The translations under genes and the position numbers were made by a program. A DNA stretch of 64,000 bases from Undaria pinnatifida (Eukaryota; Sar; Phaeophyceae; Laminariales; Alariaceae): assembly GCA_012845835.1 (NCBI GenBank), contig JABAKD010000022.1:5777444-5841443 (forward strand), given 5' to 3'. This document shows positions 52,405 through 62,424 of the stretch, in pieces (the first letter of the stretch is position 1; the number at the start of each line of letters is the position of its first letter). The notes under the pieces are model-generated. The model searched no databases. It had not been told where the DNA came from and was given only the letters and a program-made list of their open reading frames with translations.

Positions 52405-52659
52405 ATGTCCTCTTATCCGGAGTGACGCGACGTTCCCAGTTCGGAGGTAGGGGCTCGTCAACAATGTGGTCGGCTGCGGTCGGGAGTATCTGATCACGAT
52501 AGGCAGGCGGGATGGAAACCTGAGATGAAGGCGTGTTCGGGACCCGCCGACCGCGCCTCATTGGAGTGTCGACGACCTGGACGCCACTCCCGCCGCTGGA
52601 ATGAACCCGCCAAACAGGTCGATCCCATTGCGTTGTATGGTTGACGGTGTTCATAAAAT
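52405..52659 (-). CDS. Gene B exon: second half of WW2, linker, first half of WW3
   Basis: The acceptor is ACCTTGTTGCGTCCAG and the donor T|GTGAGC; 255 bases, phase 1 in and out. It reads (Y)FMNTVNHTTQWDRP, RVHSSGGSGVQVVDTPM, RRGRRVPNTPSSQ, then IVDEPLPPNWERRVTPDK and RT. The second Tyr of the YY pair is Phe here. Linker similarity to gene A (STGGVGVQAVDTPM) is high. Confidence 0.9.
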
Positions 52660-53335
52660 CTGGACGCAACAAGGTAAATCAGGTAAATCATGCAACACAG
52701 CCATGATAGGGGTGGGGATGGCGTTAGTGGTACCGTGACGTCGAGGTAGGCCGCTATTGGCGCACAGGCGACGGCACAACCTTTGGAGGTACGGCAGCCA
52801 AACTACATGACAAATCGACTCTCCGATATTGTTGAATAGATGACACTTTGTAGTCGTATAACGTCGGAGAAAATTCGTGGATCGGCCTATGGAACGACTC
52901 TGGAACGATCAGCTACACACCCGGTAGTACATGTGAAAAAAAACACTCACATCACCGATTCGTTCATTGTTTGATGCGCTGGCGGTACGTGCCTCGACGA
53001 CAATGCTCAATGGCAGAATATTCATTTTCGATCGCTGCAAATTTTCCGTTGTCTGTGTTTCGGGACCATGAGCTACCTGGAGAATAAACAGACATAATGA
53101 ACCAAACTCCAGGAGGATAAACTCAGGTTGAATGTTGCTGTTGCTTCTGATGCGAATAATGGTGGCGGTGCATTGAGGGGGTTTCCAATAGGGCGGTACA
53201 GTTCATTAATGCTGCTTGGTTCCCTTTGGTTGCTGATTCATTTGGTTTATCATTTTTAGGAGGCTTTTCCACCCGGGTTCTCCCTTATTTATACGTAAAC
53301 GGCTATACCATGCGATACACCGAGCAAGGGAGAGT

Positions 53336-53577
53336 CGTTCTACGATAGCCCCCCCAACTTTTCTTTAACGAAATCGCCGCTTTCAAAACCAGCTCCCGGT
53401 CGTATCTCCTGAAATACAACGTCACTCGACACCCCGACGTCATCGATCGGTAGACCTTTGCACCCAAGAAAATATATGGATACTTTGACTTCAATAGTAT
53501 CCTTCCTTGCATAGAGCAGCCACGAAGCGTCCGTTAAAGAAAATCGCTGGTTTTGGGGGGGGCTATCGTAGAATCAG
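53336..53577. mobile_element. MITE family 4 (CTACGATAGCCCCCCC ends)
   Basis: The left end GTCGTTCTACGATAGCCCCC continues CCAACTTTTCTTTAACGAAA. The right end CGTTAAAGAAAATCGCTGGT continues TTTGGGGGGGCTATCGTAGA. It gives about 40 bp of imperfect inverted repeat. The outer CTACGATAG matches the outer end of MITE family 1, suggesting recognition by the same transposase type. About 242 bp, non-coding, in a gene B intron. Confidence 0.8.
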
Positions 53578-53959
53578 TCGGGAGTCGTTAAGTAGCTCGG
53601 GGCATAGCTGTTGGGTATCGCACAGTCTAATATGTATAGTCTAACAGGTGGAAGACGTGTTTCCGAGGGGATTCTTGTACCCTTGATGTAACTGCCAAGA
53701 CGAACCAACAACGTACGAAGTGGACGTCTTCACTCTGTGCTACTCTCTGATAATACAACACGTTGTCTTTCCAGCCCTCATGATGAGAGCTGTCTACTTT
53801 GCTTAACTGCAGAAGAGAACTGTCACGCCTCAAGAGTGTCGATTGCGTAACCACCCAGCACCGACGTGCCTCCTCCCATTGGAAACCACTCTTTTACACA
53901 TAACCCCGTCGACTAAAAAATCTGGCGGGGCTCAATGAACGAAACAGAAAAAATAAGTA

Positions 53960-54008
53960 CCACCACCGCCACACCACCAACACCACCACCACCACCACCA
54001 CCACCAAT
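53960..54008. repeat. CCA triplet repeat
   Basis: Near-perfect CCACCACCACCACCACCA with a few ACA/CAA interruptions, about 48 bases, in a gene B intron. The Val-rich - strand ORF over it is an artefact. Confidence 0.95.
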
Positions 54009-54327
54009 ACCATAGTATGTGCTTCGCGTCTAGTTCCGCTTGACAGCCACGGCCTCTCTATTCCTGCTTCGGGCAACGCTAGGTGCGTGTGGACGGAAAT
54101 CGTGAGGATGGCTAGTTGTGTCAGCTGTCTGCTGCTTGCTAGACAGAAGCGGCGAGAAAACGAAACATCCCCATTTTTGTCTTTGGGAAACGCCCCCATA
54201 CTTGTTGACAACCGGGGGCCTCAGGCTTCAGGAACGTTTGAAGGGGTCTCTACTTTGTTTGCATTCGTCAAGAGTAGAAAGTCGCAGTACTAGTATTTTC
54301 TACAATAGCAAAACAAAGATCACTCAC

Positions 54328-54388
54328 AATTGTTGCCATCCGCGTCCGTCCGCTCCAACCAGCCCGGCGGTAACCTCCCACCATCATC
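54328..54388 (-). CDS. Gene B exon: first half of WW domain 2
   Basis: The acceptor is TTTGTCCGTTGATAG and the donor T|GTGAGT; 61 bases, phase 0 in, 1 out. It reads DDGGRLPPGWLERTDADG and NN plus the T of the next codon. Spliced to 52659 the domain is LPPGWLERTDADGNNY then FMNTVNHTTQWDRP. Same position, phases and LPPGW motif as 32195-32270 of gene A. Confidence 0.8.
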
Positions 54389-55407
54389 CTATCAACGGAC
54401 AAACAACGAGCCAAGATGAAAGGCGGGATAGTTGGGACTTACGTCCGTGAGACTGGGCGGGATATTTTAGACACAGAGCGGCCAATCATGTTGGTTCCTC
54501 GGACTGCGTTGGCTCAACTACTTCAGCAACGCGAAAGATGGCTTGAGTTCCCGATCGGTCTCAATGTCTCTGGGTTCGCGTGGTTTACGCATCACCGCGC
54601 GTATTTTTCAGCGTGGCAGTCGCCGCGCATCTGAAGCAAAAAATCATAGGCCCTTCTGCGTTTAATTCGTCGTACGTAGCCAAATAGGCTTTCGTATGAG
54701 GCTGCTCAATCATGCGAACATTTGAGAGCACGGTACTGTTGGCCCCTGATTTATCGGAAAACGTGCATGCCACGTAACATGCCCAGGAAACACGGGGGGG
54801 CGGGGGGGTTCGATCGACACGCGTGCAACGTTAGTCGTTGACTGTTGTAAGTGCTCGGCACATCAGATTAGCCGTTTAAACGACCACAACACCGCAACAT
54901 GGGCGACACCCAGAGCTCCGCCCCTTGCCCCACCACTTAATCACCACGGCACAGCTACACGTCCAGCTACGCACTTGGCGCTGGGAGAACGATATCACAT
55001 ACCTGGGACGACCCAGATGATCGCCCTCTCTCACCGGTCTGTTTGTAGGGCCTTGCAAACCATCTGTCCCCGAGCCTTGGGACTTGTGCGCTCCCTATCG
55101 AGAAGTCAGATGGCGGGCGGACGTGGATACCAAATACGGAGCACGCGAGGCCAAGGCTACTGGGTCGGTGAACAAATGATCACCGTATCAATGGTTTGAC
55201 CGAATATTATATGTGGAACGCGTGCCGGCTGAACGAAGGCACGCGACATATGCATTCTGAGAGAAACCTTGCGCAATCTCGGCTGGAATATGCGATCGCT
55301 GCTGCTACTGCTGCGCGCGCTGTCCTCAAATGTTCACCGCGGCGCAATTCTTCAACGCAGCAACTACGGCAGACCAAGTCCTGAGCTGGACGTCTGTGGT
55401 ATCTCAC

Positions 55408-55608
55408 TCTGAACACGCTGCGGATGTTCCCCTGACGTCGGGGCGCAACGGCCACGCCCGCGTTTTCGCTCGGTCCGTCCCATTCGTTGGGGGGGGTGAC
55501 GCTTGTTGCGCCAGTCATCCTGTGGAAGTAGTACACGCTACCGTTTCTCCGCTGCTTCTTCACCCACCCGGGTGGCAGGTCCTCTTCCGTTGCGTCTATG
55601 TCAATGTC
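55408..55608 (-). CDS. Gene B exon: WW domain 1 (second Trp replaced)
   Basis: Acceptor at TCGTGGTGATCAG (or slightly upstream), donor AGA|GTGAGA; 201 bases, phase 0 to 0. It reads DIDIDATEEDLPPGW, VKKQRRNGSVYYFHRMTGAT, SVTPPNEWDGPSENAG and NIRSVFR. It aligns with 29324-29557 of gene A (EIDATDEDLPSEWVKKRRR; TGGVYYYNVMTGAT; HGVFR|GTGAGA). As in A, the position of the second conserved Trp is not Trp (Val). A lacks the NEWD segment. The + strand ORF 55330-55842 is antisense. Confidence 0.85.
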
Positions 55609-56224
55609 CTGATCACCACGAAACATGAAACCGAGGCATCGGGGGCGAGGGGGGTGGGGGGGGTTAGTCTACTGTCGAATGACGCTGGTTCCACGGTTTT
55701 GACGCCAAATTTAACATACGAAAAAAATCGTACTACACGTAGGACACCTGCTCCGCCAAACAAAGGTCCCGGACGGTTTGGTACTAAGCGCAGGTTTGTT
55801 GGGGAATCATTGAGGGCCGCACGCCTAATCATTTTCGAATGAGCACGTTGAATACCCCGCTGCAAACAATACCTATCTGGGGGTCTTGAGCGGATGAAGT
55901 TTGTGACGGCTGGTTCAGATTTTGACCAAGCTTTCCATGCCCCCGTCCAGGCACAGAACACACAACGTTTATTGTCAATCGCATCTCATCACAATATAAC
56001 AGGCGAGAAAGCGACACGTGTTTACACGCATGCCTGCTACTCTTGTTCAACTTACCCGCCCATAAAAAAGGGAATGCACTACTACCTTAACACCAAAGTG
56101 TCGTCTTGAAGGAACCGCCGTACTCAGGTGGCACGGTGATGTAGGATGCACTACTGTCAATACATAAAGTGGGTCCATTCGAAGGCTTCGCAGTACTTAG
56201 GTGGCACAATGACGTATAACACTT

Positions 56225-56477
56225 GACGCGTACTGCGATAGAGGAGGCGTTTTTCTTCAGAAATGGATTCTGAAAGACGGTGCTCTTTAACCCCGAATCG
56301 TCGGGAATAGGCCATTTGTTTTGCATGATTCTCGTTGTATACCTAGGCCATGGGATTTTTCATCCCGTAGTAGTTTTATTTTCTCCAAAATCCATTTTTT
56401 GGAGAGGTTTTTAAGCTCCCAAAATTGAGGGGTAGTACTAAGGAAAAAAGTGGTGCTCCTCTATCGTAGCACGCGTC
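56225..56477. mobile_element. MITE family 1, copy c
   Basis: The ends GACGCGTACTGCGATAGAGG and CCTCTATCGTAGCACGCGTC are inverted repeats. The interior has CCCGAATCGTCGGGAATAGG, GATTCTCGTTGTATACCTAG and GTAGTAGTTTTATTTTCTCC. In a gene B intron. Confidence 0.9.
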
Positions 56478-56783
56478 ATCACTCTAGGTTTTGTAACCCA
56501 TGCTCATGTTTTCCATCACACTTCCGGTCACAGCACCGATATGTCTTGCCCGCGTCGGGATGGCGTGCTTCTTTCCTCCACCAAATTTTGGATTGGCATT
56601 GCCCGCGCTTGTGGGTATACATCTTAAGCAAGCTGCCCCGTAAGAACTGCATCCATTGTTTTGGGGACAAACCACTTGGGTTTTGCGTGGAATTTGTTTA
56701 TCACTTCTAAGACGGAATTCAACTCCGCCCGCAAGTTATTTGCTCTATCAAGTTCAAGGGACGTGACCTGGTGACAGCCGTAC

Positions 56784-56938
56784 CTGTTGCGACGACGTTG
56801 CTGAGGTGCTGCTGGAGAAGCGTCTGTTGATCTTTTTAGCTGGCGTGGTCAATGTTTTGTAAACATTGCGCATCTTCTTGTCCGGTGGCTGCTTTTCGGA
56901 AAATATGAAGAACACCCCGAACGCTACAACCACGAATT
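56784..56938 (-). CDS. Gene B exon: TM2 helix and basic cytosolic start
   Basis: The acceptor is ATGCAACAG and the donor CAG|GTACGG; 155 bases, phase 1 in, 0 out. With the C carried from 57467 it reads Q-FVVVAFGVFFIFSEKQ, PPDKKMRNVYKTLTTPAKKI and NRRFSSSTSATSSQQ. It aligns with 27139-27290 of gene A over its whole length. The hydrophobic helix then Lys/Arg-rich stretch places the C-terminus and the WW array in the cytosol. Confidence 0.85.
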
Positions 56939-57466
56939 CTGTTGCATTTCATGGCACGCGAAAACGACAGAAAACCAACAAGTCGCATATTATTGTGTCC
57001 GCACGATGCACATGGCAGAATTGCGCAAATGGGAGCCGCAACACGTCGCATGTACAGGACGGGGTAGACGGGAAAGAAAGGCACTTCTTGTAAGACATGC
57101 GGCTAGTTCATAGTTATTGTACACTATCCAAATCCGCATGTGCCAATAATTAGCCCGAACACGAACACTGTGTCCAGCTTTGACGGCCCAAAGTCGGAAT
57201 AACCGCCGACCAATCTGGTTCCGTTATTATTTGTTCCCAGCCCGCCTCACCAACGGAGGAACGTTGACAGGGAGGTAGCTCTTGGACGTCTTTCCAAAAG
57301 GGAGTCCTCGATGACGAGACGGGGCCTAGATAGTTGCCCGAACAAATAACGAGGGTTTGTTTGTCATGGTTGTCCCCCTGCAAACAACGAGAGGCTTGTT
57401 TTAACGTACACGTCCCCCAGCACCCTCTCCCGGCGGCCTGCTAATATTAACGTATATTGCACTTAC

Positions 57467-57621
57467 GCCAAACGCCCCCGACGGCGCCGATGATCGCCCA
57501 CACGTCGACAGGATCGACCTCCACGACGCTGGTGTACTCGAACTTGGTGATGAGCATATCAACCTGCACAAGTGCGACTCCAGCTAACTCTATCTCGGAC
57601 GGCCAGAACCAGTTTTCCTTA
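57467..57621 (-). CDS. Gene B exon: juxtamembrane segment before TM2
   Basis: It reads ENWFWPSEIELAGVALVQVD, MLITKFEYTSVVEVDPVDVW and AIIGAVGGVW, ending C|GTAAGT. It matches 23964-24176 of gene A from IE.A....QV onward, and HWLW/NWFW at the left. The shared stretch includes KFEYT, VDPVD.WAI.GA.GGVW. The left boundary is uncertain: a CAG at 57622-57624 gives a one-base entry phase, while the internal CAG before GTTGATATG is a shorter alternative. Confidence 0.75.
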
Positions 57622-57639
57622 CTGGTTGTTGTTGTCTGA

Positions 57640-58610
57640 CAGCCAACATATACACATCAAATATGGGACACCGAGAGGAAGGCGACAGGGAAGACGAGGG
57701 AGGTACGTGAACATTTGGCGCCTTCACGGAGCATGGCGTCGAGAGGTTAGCAGCAGCTTTGGCTTGTTATCTCACTATTAACAGAACAAAGCTCGAAGCT
57801 GGGCTGTCGTCCACCGATGGATACCAAGGGGCTAGCGCCGATGCAGGTTCCCGCAAAAACGAGCATTAGTGACAAAATGTCATTTTTGTTTGTACAATCA
57901 ACCAATGATAGATGACGTGCGCTCCTCCTTCACAATCAGCAGTGGTACACTCCCGCTGACGTAGGGCATGTCTCACAAGAAGATGGTTTGTTGTTTGTGT
58001 TACTGCTCTACTAGTACGGCTGACGTCCTCTTTACAGGCAAGTCTTGGTTTGATGGGGTGTGACAGGTGCAGGGTTCGTCGTGTACTCTGCGTGCCCCTG
58101 CTTCGTGCTTTGCTTCTAAACCCATACAAGTGTCTCTCTGACTCTGAAGTTCCAACGTGTACGTACGAGTTTATCTATAATATATATCTAGATGCTACGC
58201 AATTGTTAGGTTTGTCCTGCATATACATTCCACATGGATGTTCTTCCACACTAGAAGTCTTCGAGACTTGTTCCAGGACCAATATGTTAATAGTTTCGGG
58301 AAGATCCTCAACGTATGTGCGGTCTGCTTCACATGAAACGGCCTACCGACAGTCTTTCACTACTGATCCGTACTTTGTATGCTGTGAGCAGCACTGTCAA
58401 TAGAACACATACAAAGCACGTACTTTATTTAACAAGCACTTAGCCCAAATCGGAGATATAGATGAGCAGTCATTAAACCTCTATCGTCCGATCGAAAGCG
58501 CTGCAGCAGGCGTTGAGGAAGACCTCCCTGGGGATTCCCATTCCTTAAGACTCGCAATACCAACAACGTTTTAGAGACACCGCAGGGTCCGAAGTACTGC
58601 TACGGCGGTG
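57640..58610. other. No supported gene
   Basis: The ectodomain exons of gene B were expected here or to the right, but no FPxVxIC-like or other A-like exon was found. The 117-codon + ORF at 58050-58403 is unassigned. Confidence 0.35.
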
Positions 58611-58626
58611 TATTCTAGTGCGATGG

Positions 58627-59147
58627 ACCCGCGGGGTTTCCAGAACTTGTCTTACCGAGCAACTTAGCAAGTTATGGTTGTATGCGAAGCGTCACGAACT
58701 TTCAGTTGAAGATTTTCGCGTGGTGTCTTATACGAAAAAACTCCCGGAGCACGCATGGCGGGTAGGTGCTACGGGCAGTAATCTAGTTGTTGCTCCGCGG
58801 TAGAGCATCAACCCCAATCTTCCATTCTCCTGCTCCGATCGCTTGGCTGTCCTGCACAAGAACGCTACTAACTGGGACAGAGCGAGCGATGGCAGAGGCT
58901 TACGGACAGCAAGCCGCAGGAAACTATGACTATGCAGGTGGCAATCCTTTGCATGAACTCGGAAGAGCTTCGGTGTGTCTATGACGATATGCGGATGACA
59001 TTGGATCAGGCACCACATGATATGTATACGGTGCATGGATCTGAATAATGAATATTACGATGTTCTAAGTGTGAGAATATATCTTACGGCAGACATGCGA
59101 GGCAGGGGCTTCCACTCTATCATAGATATGCAGACACAACTCTGTGT
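58627..59147. repeat. 520-bp direct duplication, copy 1
   Basis: It matches 60037-60572 in order and orientation: CGCGGGGTTTCCAGA, GTCACGAAC, GGTAGGTGCTACGGGCAGTA, GAGCGAGCGATGGCAGAGG, CAGGCACCACATGATATG and CAGACACAACTC. A - strand frame of 102 codons (58728-59036; FRVHAKDCHLHSHS, TRLLPVAPTRHACS) is open and has a counterpart in copy 2. Copies are roughly three-quarters identical by eye. Confidence 0.85.
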
Positions 59148-59150
59148 AAC

Positions 59151-59240
59151 ATGATGTCCAATCCGAGAATCGAACTCGGGTTTCCCCGCGTTATATTCCT
59201 TGTGAGTAAATTCCGCCTTATACCAGCGGCGATACTCGCT
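59151..59240 (-). other. tRNA-like sequence with intact T-arm
   Basis: On the - strand TATCGCCGCTGGTATAAGG (A-box-like) is followed about 35 bases later by a perfect T-arm, CCGAGTTCGATTCTCGG. The CGCGGGGAAA between them looks like a variable arm. The 3' acceptor ATTGGAC has only a 4-base partner (GTCC) far upstream, so an intact tRNA gene is not supported; pseudo-tRNA or SINE. It sits directly after copy 1 of the duplication. Confidence 0.5.
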
Positions 59241-59244
59241 GTAT

Positions 59245-60030
59245 ATCTCGACACATCTAGATACATCAACTTCGAGGACAATGGTTGGGAGGGTTCTGCA
59301 GTGTTGCGGCCTCCGGATTGTACCAGCTGTATTGCCGGCGTTGTAGTGTGATTTCGGCATTAACATCATTGGTAACAGGAGATGAACAATAATACTGTAT
59401 CGGCGTTCCACTGCCATATGAGGGGCCGATGCTCTTTTGTTCGCAGCCAACGTTTACCATATTTCGAGGATCGGTAGTTCAGGGCTCCGCAATCAATCGC
59501 GATGTCGCGGGACGTGGGAACGGAGGTTTGATGATCCCAGACATGACCAGGGCTTTTACCATAATCTATTTTTCTTGGTACCGGCATGGTTTTTTCGGGG
59601 CAAACCGTTGTTGACGAAAGAACGAAGAGATAAACATCTGGTACCATAGATGCTAGTGTGATTGACTGGGTTTGATCTAATAGGGGGGTTCATTTTGGAC
59701 GAAATGCACCTCTCGAATTGTTGACCCCAGCGCGCGGGGGAGTTTACGTTGATGTTTCTATAGACGACGAGCGCCCGGTGGCAGGAAGTAAGAACAGACA
59801 GAAAGGATATTCATGGTGAACATCCAGGAAGGTTCTACAAAGAGTTCGCCGCGTTAGTGAGTAGATGACGCTTGTAGTGTGTGGGGGTTTCTTGACGTAA
59901 ATGACCGGGTTTTCTCCGCTCAGTCTGGGTTGTGATATATGGCATCTGAGGTCCGCCGTCCGGGATACCGCGCGGCAGGCCTTATCCGGCCAACCAGCTG
60001 GGGGGATGTTACGGCGATGTGCTTAGTACA
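59245..60030. other. No supported gene
   Basis: Spacer between the two copies of the duplication. ORFs of 60-131 codons here show no domain, signal peptide or splice-bounded structure. Confidence 0.35.
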
Positions 60031-60036
60031 ACTACA

Positions 60037-60572
60037 CCCGCGGGGTTTCCAGAGCTTGTCTCACCGAAAAGCCAAACAAGAACGTTTGGTTGTATACAAA
60101 GCGTCACGAACGTTCAATTACAGAGAGTGTCGCGTGGTATCGTATACGAGGAAGCTCACGGAGTACGCATGACGCGTAGGTGCCACGGGCAGTAATCTAG
60201 TTGCAGCTTCGCGGTGGAGCATCAACCCCCATGCACACTCTTCGATTCTCCTGAATAGATCGTTCGGATGTCCTGCATAAGAAGACCTCTGACTGAGACA
60301 GAGCGAGCGATGGCAGAGGTGAAGGACAGCATGCTGCAGGGAACTGTGACTACGCAGGTGGCAGTATTTTGCATGAACTCGGAAGGGCTTGAATGTGTTC
60401 ATGAGGACGTGATGATTATAATAGATCAGGCACCACATGATATGTGTATGATGCATGGATCAGGCAATTAAACAATACAATCTTCTGAGTGCGATATTAT
60501 ATTTTATAACAGACCTGTGAGGCAAGGTCTTCCACTCCATCATTGATAATGCAGACACAGCTCGCCTCTGAC
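60037..60572. repeat. 520-bp direct duplication, copy 2
   Basis: Partner of 58627-59147. The - strand frame is 112 codons here (60118-60456; FRVHAKYCHLRSHS, TRLLPVAPTRHAYS). The + strand also keeps ATGGCAGAGG followed by CTATGCAG/CTACGCAG and GTGGCA in both copies. The copies are separated by about 890 bases of unrelated sequence. Confidence 0.85.
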
Positions 60573-60866
60573 ACAGTACCACGCACATACATTTGGCGAG
60601 CAAAAAGACTCGACGCGACCACAAAGTATGGGGCAACTACAGTAGGTGTCTGTCCATACGTTGGGACTTCCAGAATGCACATAAATCACTCAGCACCATC
60701 GAATGGAAGCTCAGAACGACGATATACACCACGCGGTTCGCAGCATTGGCAAGGGCCCCGCGTCTTCAAGGGAAACGAAGACGTAGTCGAAACCAGTTTC
60801 AGTACAATTTCCCCCTGACTTCGAACCATATATCATGTGACAGGCATTCGTTTAGGGCCAGGCAAC

Positions 60867-60948
60867 ATGTTGGTTATATAGCACTACCCACTGAGCTACC
60901 GTGTCCCGCGACTAAGTAGCTCAGTGGGTAGTGCCATATAACTAACAT
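60867..60948. repeat. 32-bp near-perfect inverted repeat made of two tRNA D-arm sequences
   Basis: The left arm (60867-60898) and right arm (60917-60948) are inverse over 32 positions with two mismatches, around an 18-base loop. Each arm contains TAGCTCAGTGGGTAGTGC, the standard tRNA D-arm/A box, reading outward on each strand. The - strand module continues to GGTTCGAAGTC (B-box-like, near 60830); the + strand module continues to an interrupted CGAG-TTCG...GATTCTCG (60958-60980). Neither folds as a full tRNA. Confidence 0.9.
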
Positions 60949-60989
60949 CATATTTTCGAGTTCGTTCATTGATTCTCGCTGACTTCGTA

Positions 60990-61585
60990 ACATGGATATC
61001 CGGGGCTCTGAACACTTCTTGCTCCATTATTTTTGTCAAGCTATGTTCGAACTCAACTCAACTCGAAATGACTTTAGTATGTAGTCTACAGTCAAGGTAG
61101 ATGCATACTCAAGAAGCTAAGCACCCCTTGACGCGGTAAAATCAATGTATCGGATGAACGCGGTCCGCCGTGTCCACGACGGTTTCAGAGAAGGACCGCC
61201 ATCGACCTCAACAATAGGTGTGACAGGAGCAGCCCTCACGCAAAATCTCACCGCTTACGGCACATTGTCGTAGCAATTCCCGTTGGCCCCGCGGCAATAG
61301 TCATGAACGCGACCGACACTCTAGTCACCCAATCAGGTAAATATGTTCCACTTCTCGAGCCCTTTTTCAACCAGGCCTTGATACTAAATACACAGCCGCG
61401 TTTTCGCTAGCCACCCAGCCCGCTTCAACCTGGCGACCCCGCAAGCTTCTTGCTAGCCACAACGGCGTGAATACGCAAGCTGCGTTGCTGTCGTTATCGT
61501 TGTACGCAACGTTGTGGCTGTGCTTTAGACAACTCAAATATCAGCACGGACGAAGGCCGTTTCGTCTACCAATCCGAGCAGGTAG
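60990..61585. other. No supported gene
   Basis: Mixed sequence. ATGAACGCGACCGACACTCT ending CAATCAG|GTAAAT near 61337 could be an exon end, but it is too short to support. Confidence 0.3.
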
Positions 61586-61590
61586 CGGCG

Positions 61591-61711
61591 CCATGAGGGG
61601 GTTGCTTTTCTCTTTGGCGGTTCTAACCGGCTGTTTACCTGCATTTCTTCATTGCTGGGACTTTAGAACATATTGCGCCATCCCCGAGTCATGGCACGGT
61701 AGAGAAGGTAC
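61591..61711 (+). CDS. Possible first exon of a secreted or membrane protein
   Basis: An ATG within GCGCCATGAGG opens MRGLLFSLAVLTGCLPAFLH then CWDFRTYCAIPESWHGRE, ending GAAG|GTACCT. The N-terminus has the form of a signal peptide (Arg, hydrophobic core, small residues). No downstream exon was identified. An upstream in-frame ATG (61467) would put this hydrophobic stretch internally. Weak. Confidence 0.3.
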
Positions 61712-62202
61712 CTATGTTTAGACAAATTCTTAACACCAGGAATAATGCAAAAACATCTTTTGAGGAAATCAACACCAGCGTTGTGGATATGTTCGATATT
61801 CGGTTGGAATACGACTGACGAGTGGTGGCACGGGTTTGCGCTGGTAGTGGTCAAACTACCCTGCTGGCGTTTGGGTTTCAAAGATGTTTCGTGTTGAAAG
61901 TAGCCACTTATGGGCAAGATGGGAGAAAGAGAAGTAGAAACAAGAGGAAGAACACAGGAGTGACAGGGGTGTGCGCTCTTGCTCTCCCGTTCTCGACCAA
62001 CCCAGCTCTGCGTCTACTTGACTGATGTTGCCTATTTCTCAACCGGGTAAAACACAAAATATATACTTCGTAGTATGAGTACTGTGGCAGATATAGTACC
62101 TACAGAAATGACATGAGTAGCATGCCTAGTCTATATGGAGGAAATGATGTGCGAATTTGAGAGGACAGTAAGGCAAGGAGTGTTTTTCGTCTCGGCCTCA
62201 GT

Positions 62203-62424
62203 ATGGGATTCTCGAACCTTGAATTTCTCGGTCAAATCACTTCGTTCGAGCGCTGTGTTAGAGTGGCGGCTCCAACGCCCCTCGCCCTGCCTTATCTGTT
62301 CCGTACCTCGCCGGGAACGCTTATGGGGGCTGAGGGAGACACGCGAGAAGTGACTAATATTTTGTATTTTGGCCTGTACTTTCGAGCGGATCTTGACGTT
62401 GTAGACACGCCTAAGCTGCGTTAA
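62203..62424 (+). CDS. Unassigned 73-codon ORF
   Basis: It reads MGFSNLEFLGQITSFERCVR, then VAAPTPLALPYLFRTSPGTL and EVTNILYFGLYFRADLDVVD. Composition is protein-like but there is no recognisable family, and the 3' end overlaps the direct repeat at 62399. It may be a terminal exon or transposon fragment. Confidence 0.25.
   Translation: MGFSNLEFLGQITSFERCVRVAAPTPLALPYLFRTSPGTLMGAEGDTREVTNILYFGLYFRADLDVVDTPKLR

Larger units (their letters stand above)
51047..57621 (-). other. Gene B span: paralogue of gene A on the opposite strand
   Basis: This groups the - strand exons at 57621-57467, 56938-56784, 55608-55408, 54388-54328, 52659-52405, 52002-51748 and 51304-51047. From the juxtamembrane segment on, the order, phases and motifs follow gene A, with one more complete WW domain, so B has four complete WW domains and half of a fifth. 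No exon for the ectodomain or TM1 was recognised to the right of 57.6 kb, where repeats dominate, and the exon closing the fifth WW domain was not found to the left. B may be partial or have diverged exons. The MITE at 53336 and family 1 copy c at 56225 sit in its introns. Confidence 0.65.

Noticed and set aside
52954-53066. - strand segment with CACAG acceptor, GAT|GTGAGT donor and a frame reading LSIVVEARTASASNNERIGD
   Set aside because: Its phases are 0-0, which cannot fit between the phase-1 exons at 54328 and 52659 of gene B. The amino-acid sequence has no counterpart in gene A.
54411-54634. + strand ORF of 72 codons with a plausible start and apparent 5' leader
   Set aside because: The supposed leader is antisense to the gene B WW2 half-exon (54328-54388). 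The ORF also overlaps an equally plausible - strand ORF (54585-54773), and neither has a recognisable domain.
60867-60990. Two functional tRNA genes in divergent orientation
   Set aside because: Only the D-arms are intact. T-arms are interrupted and acceptor stems do not pair.
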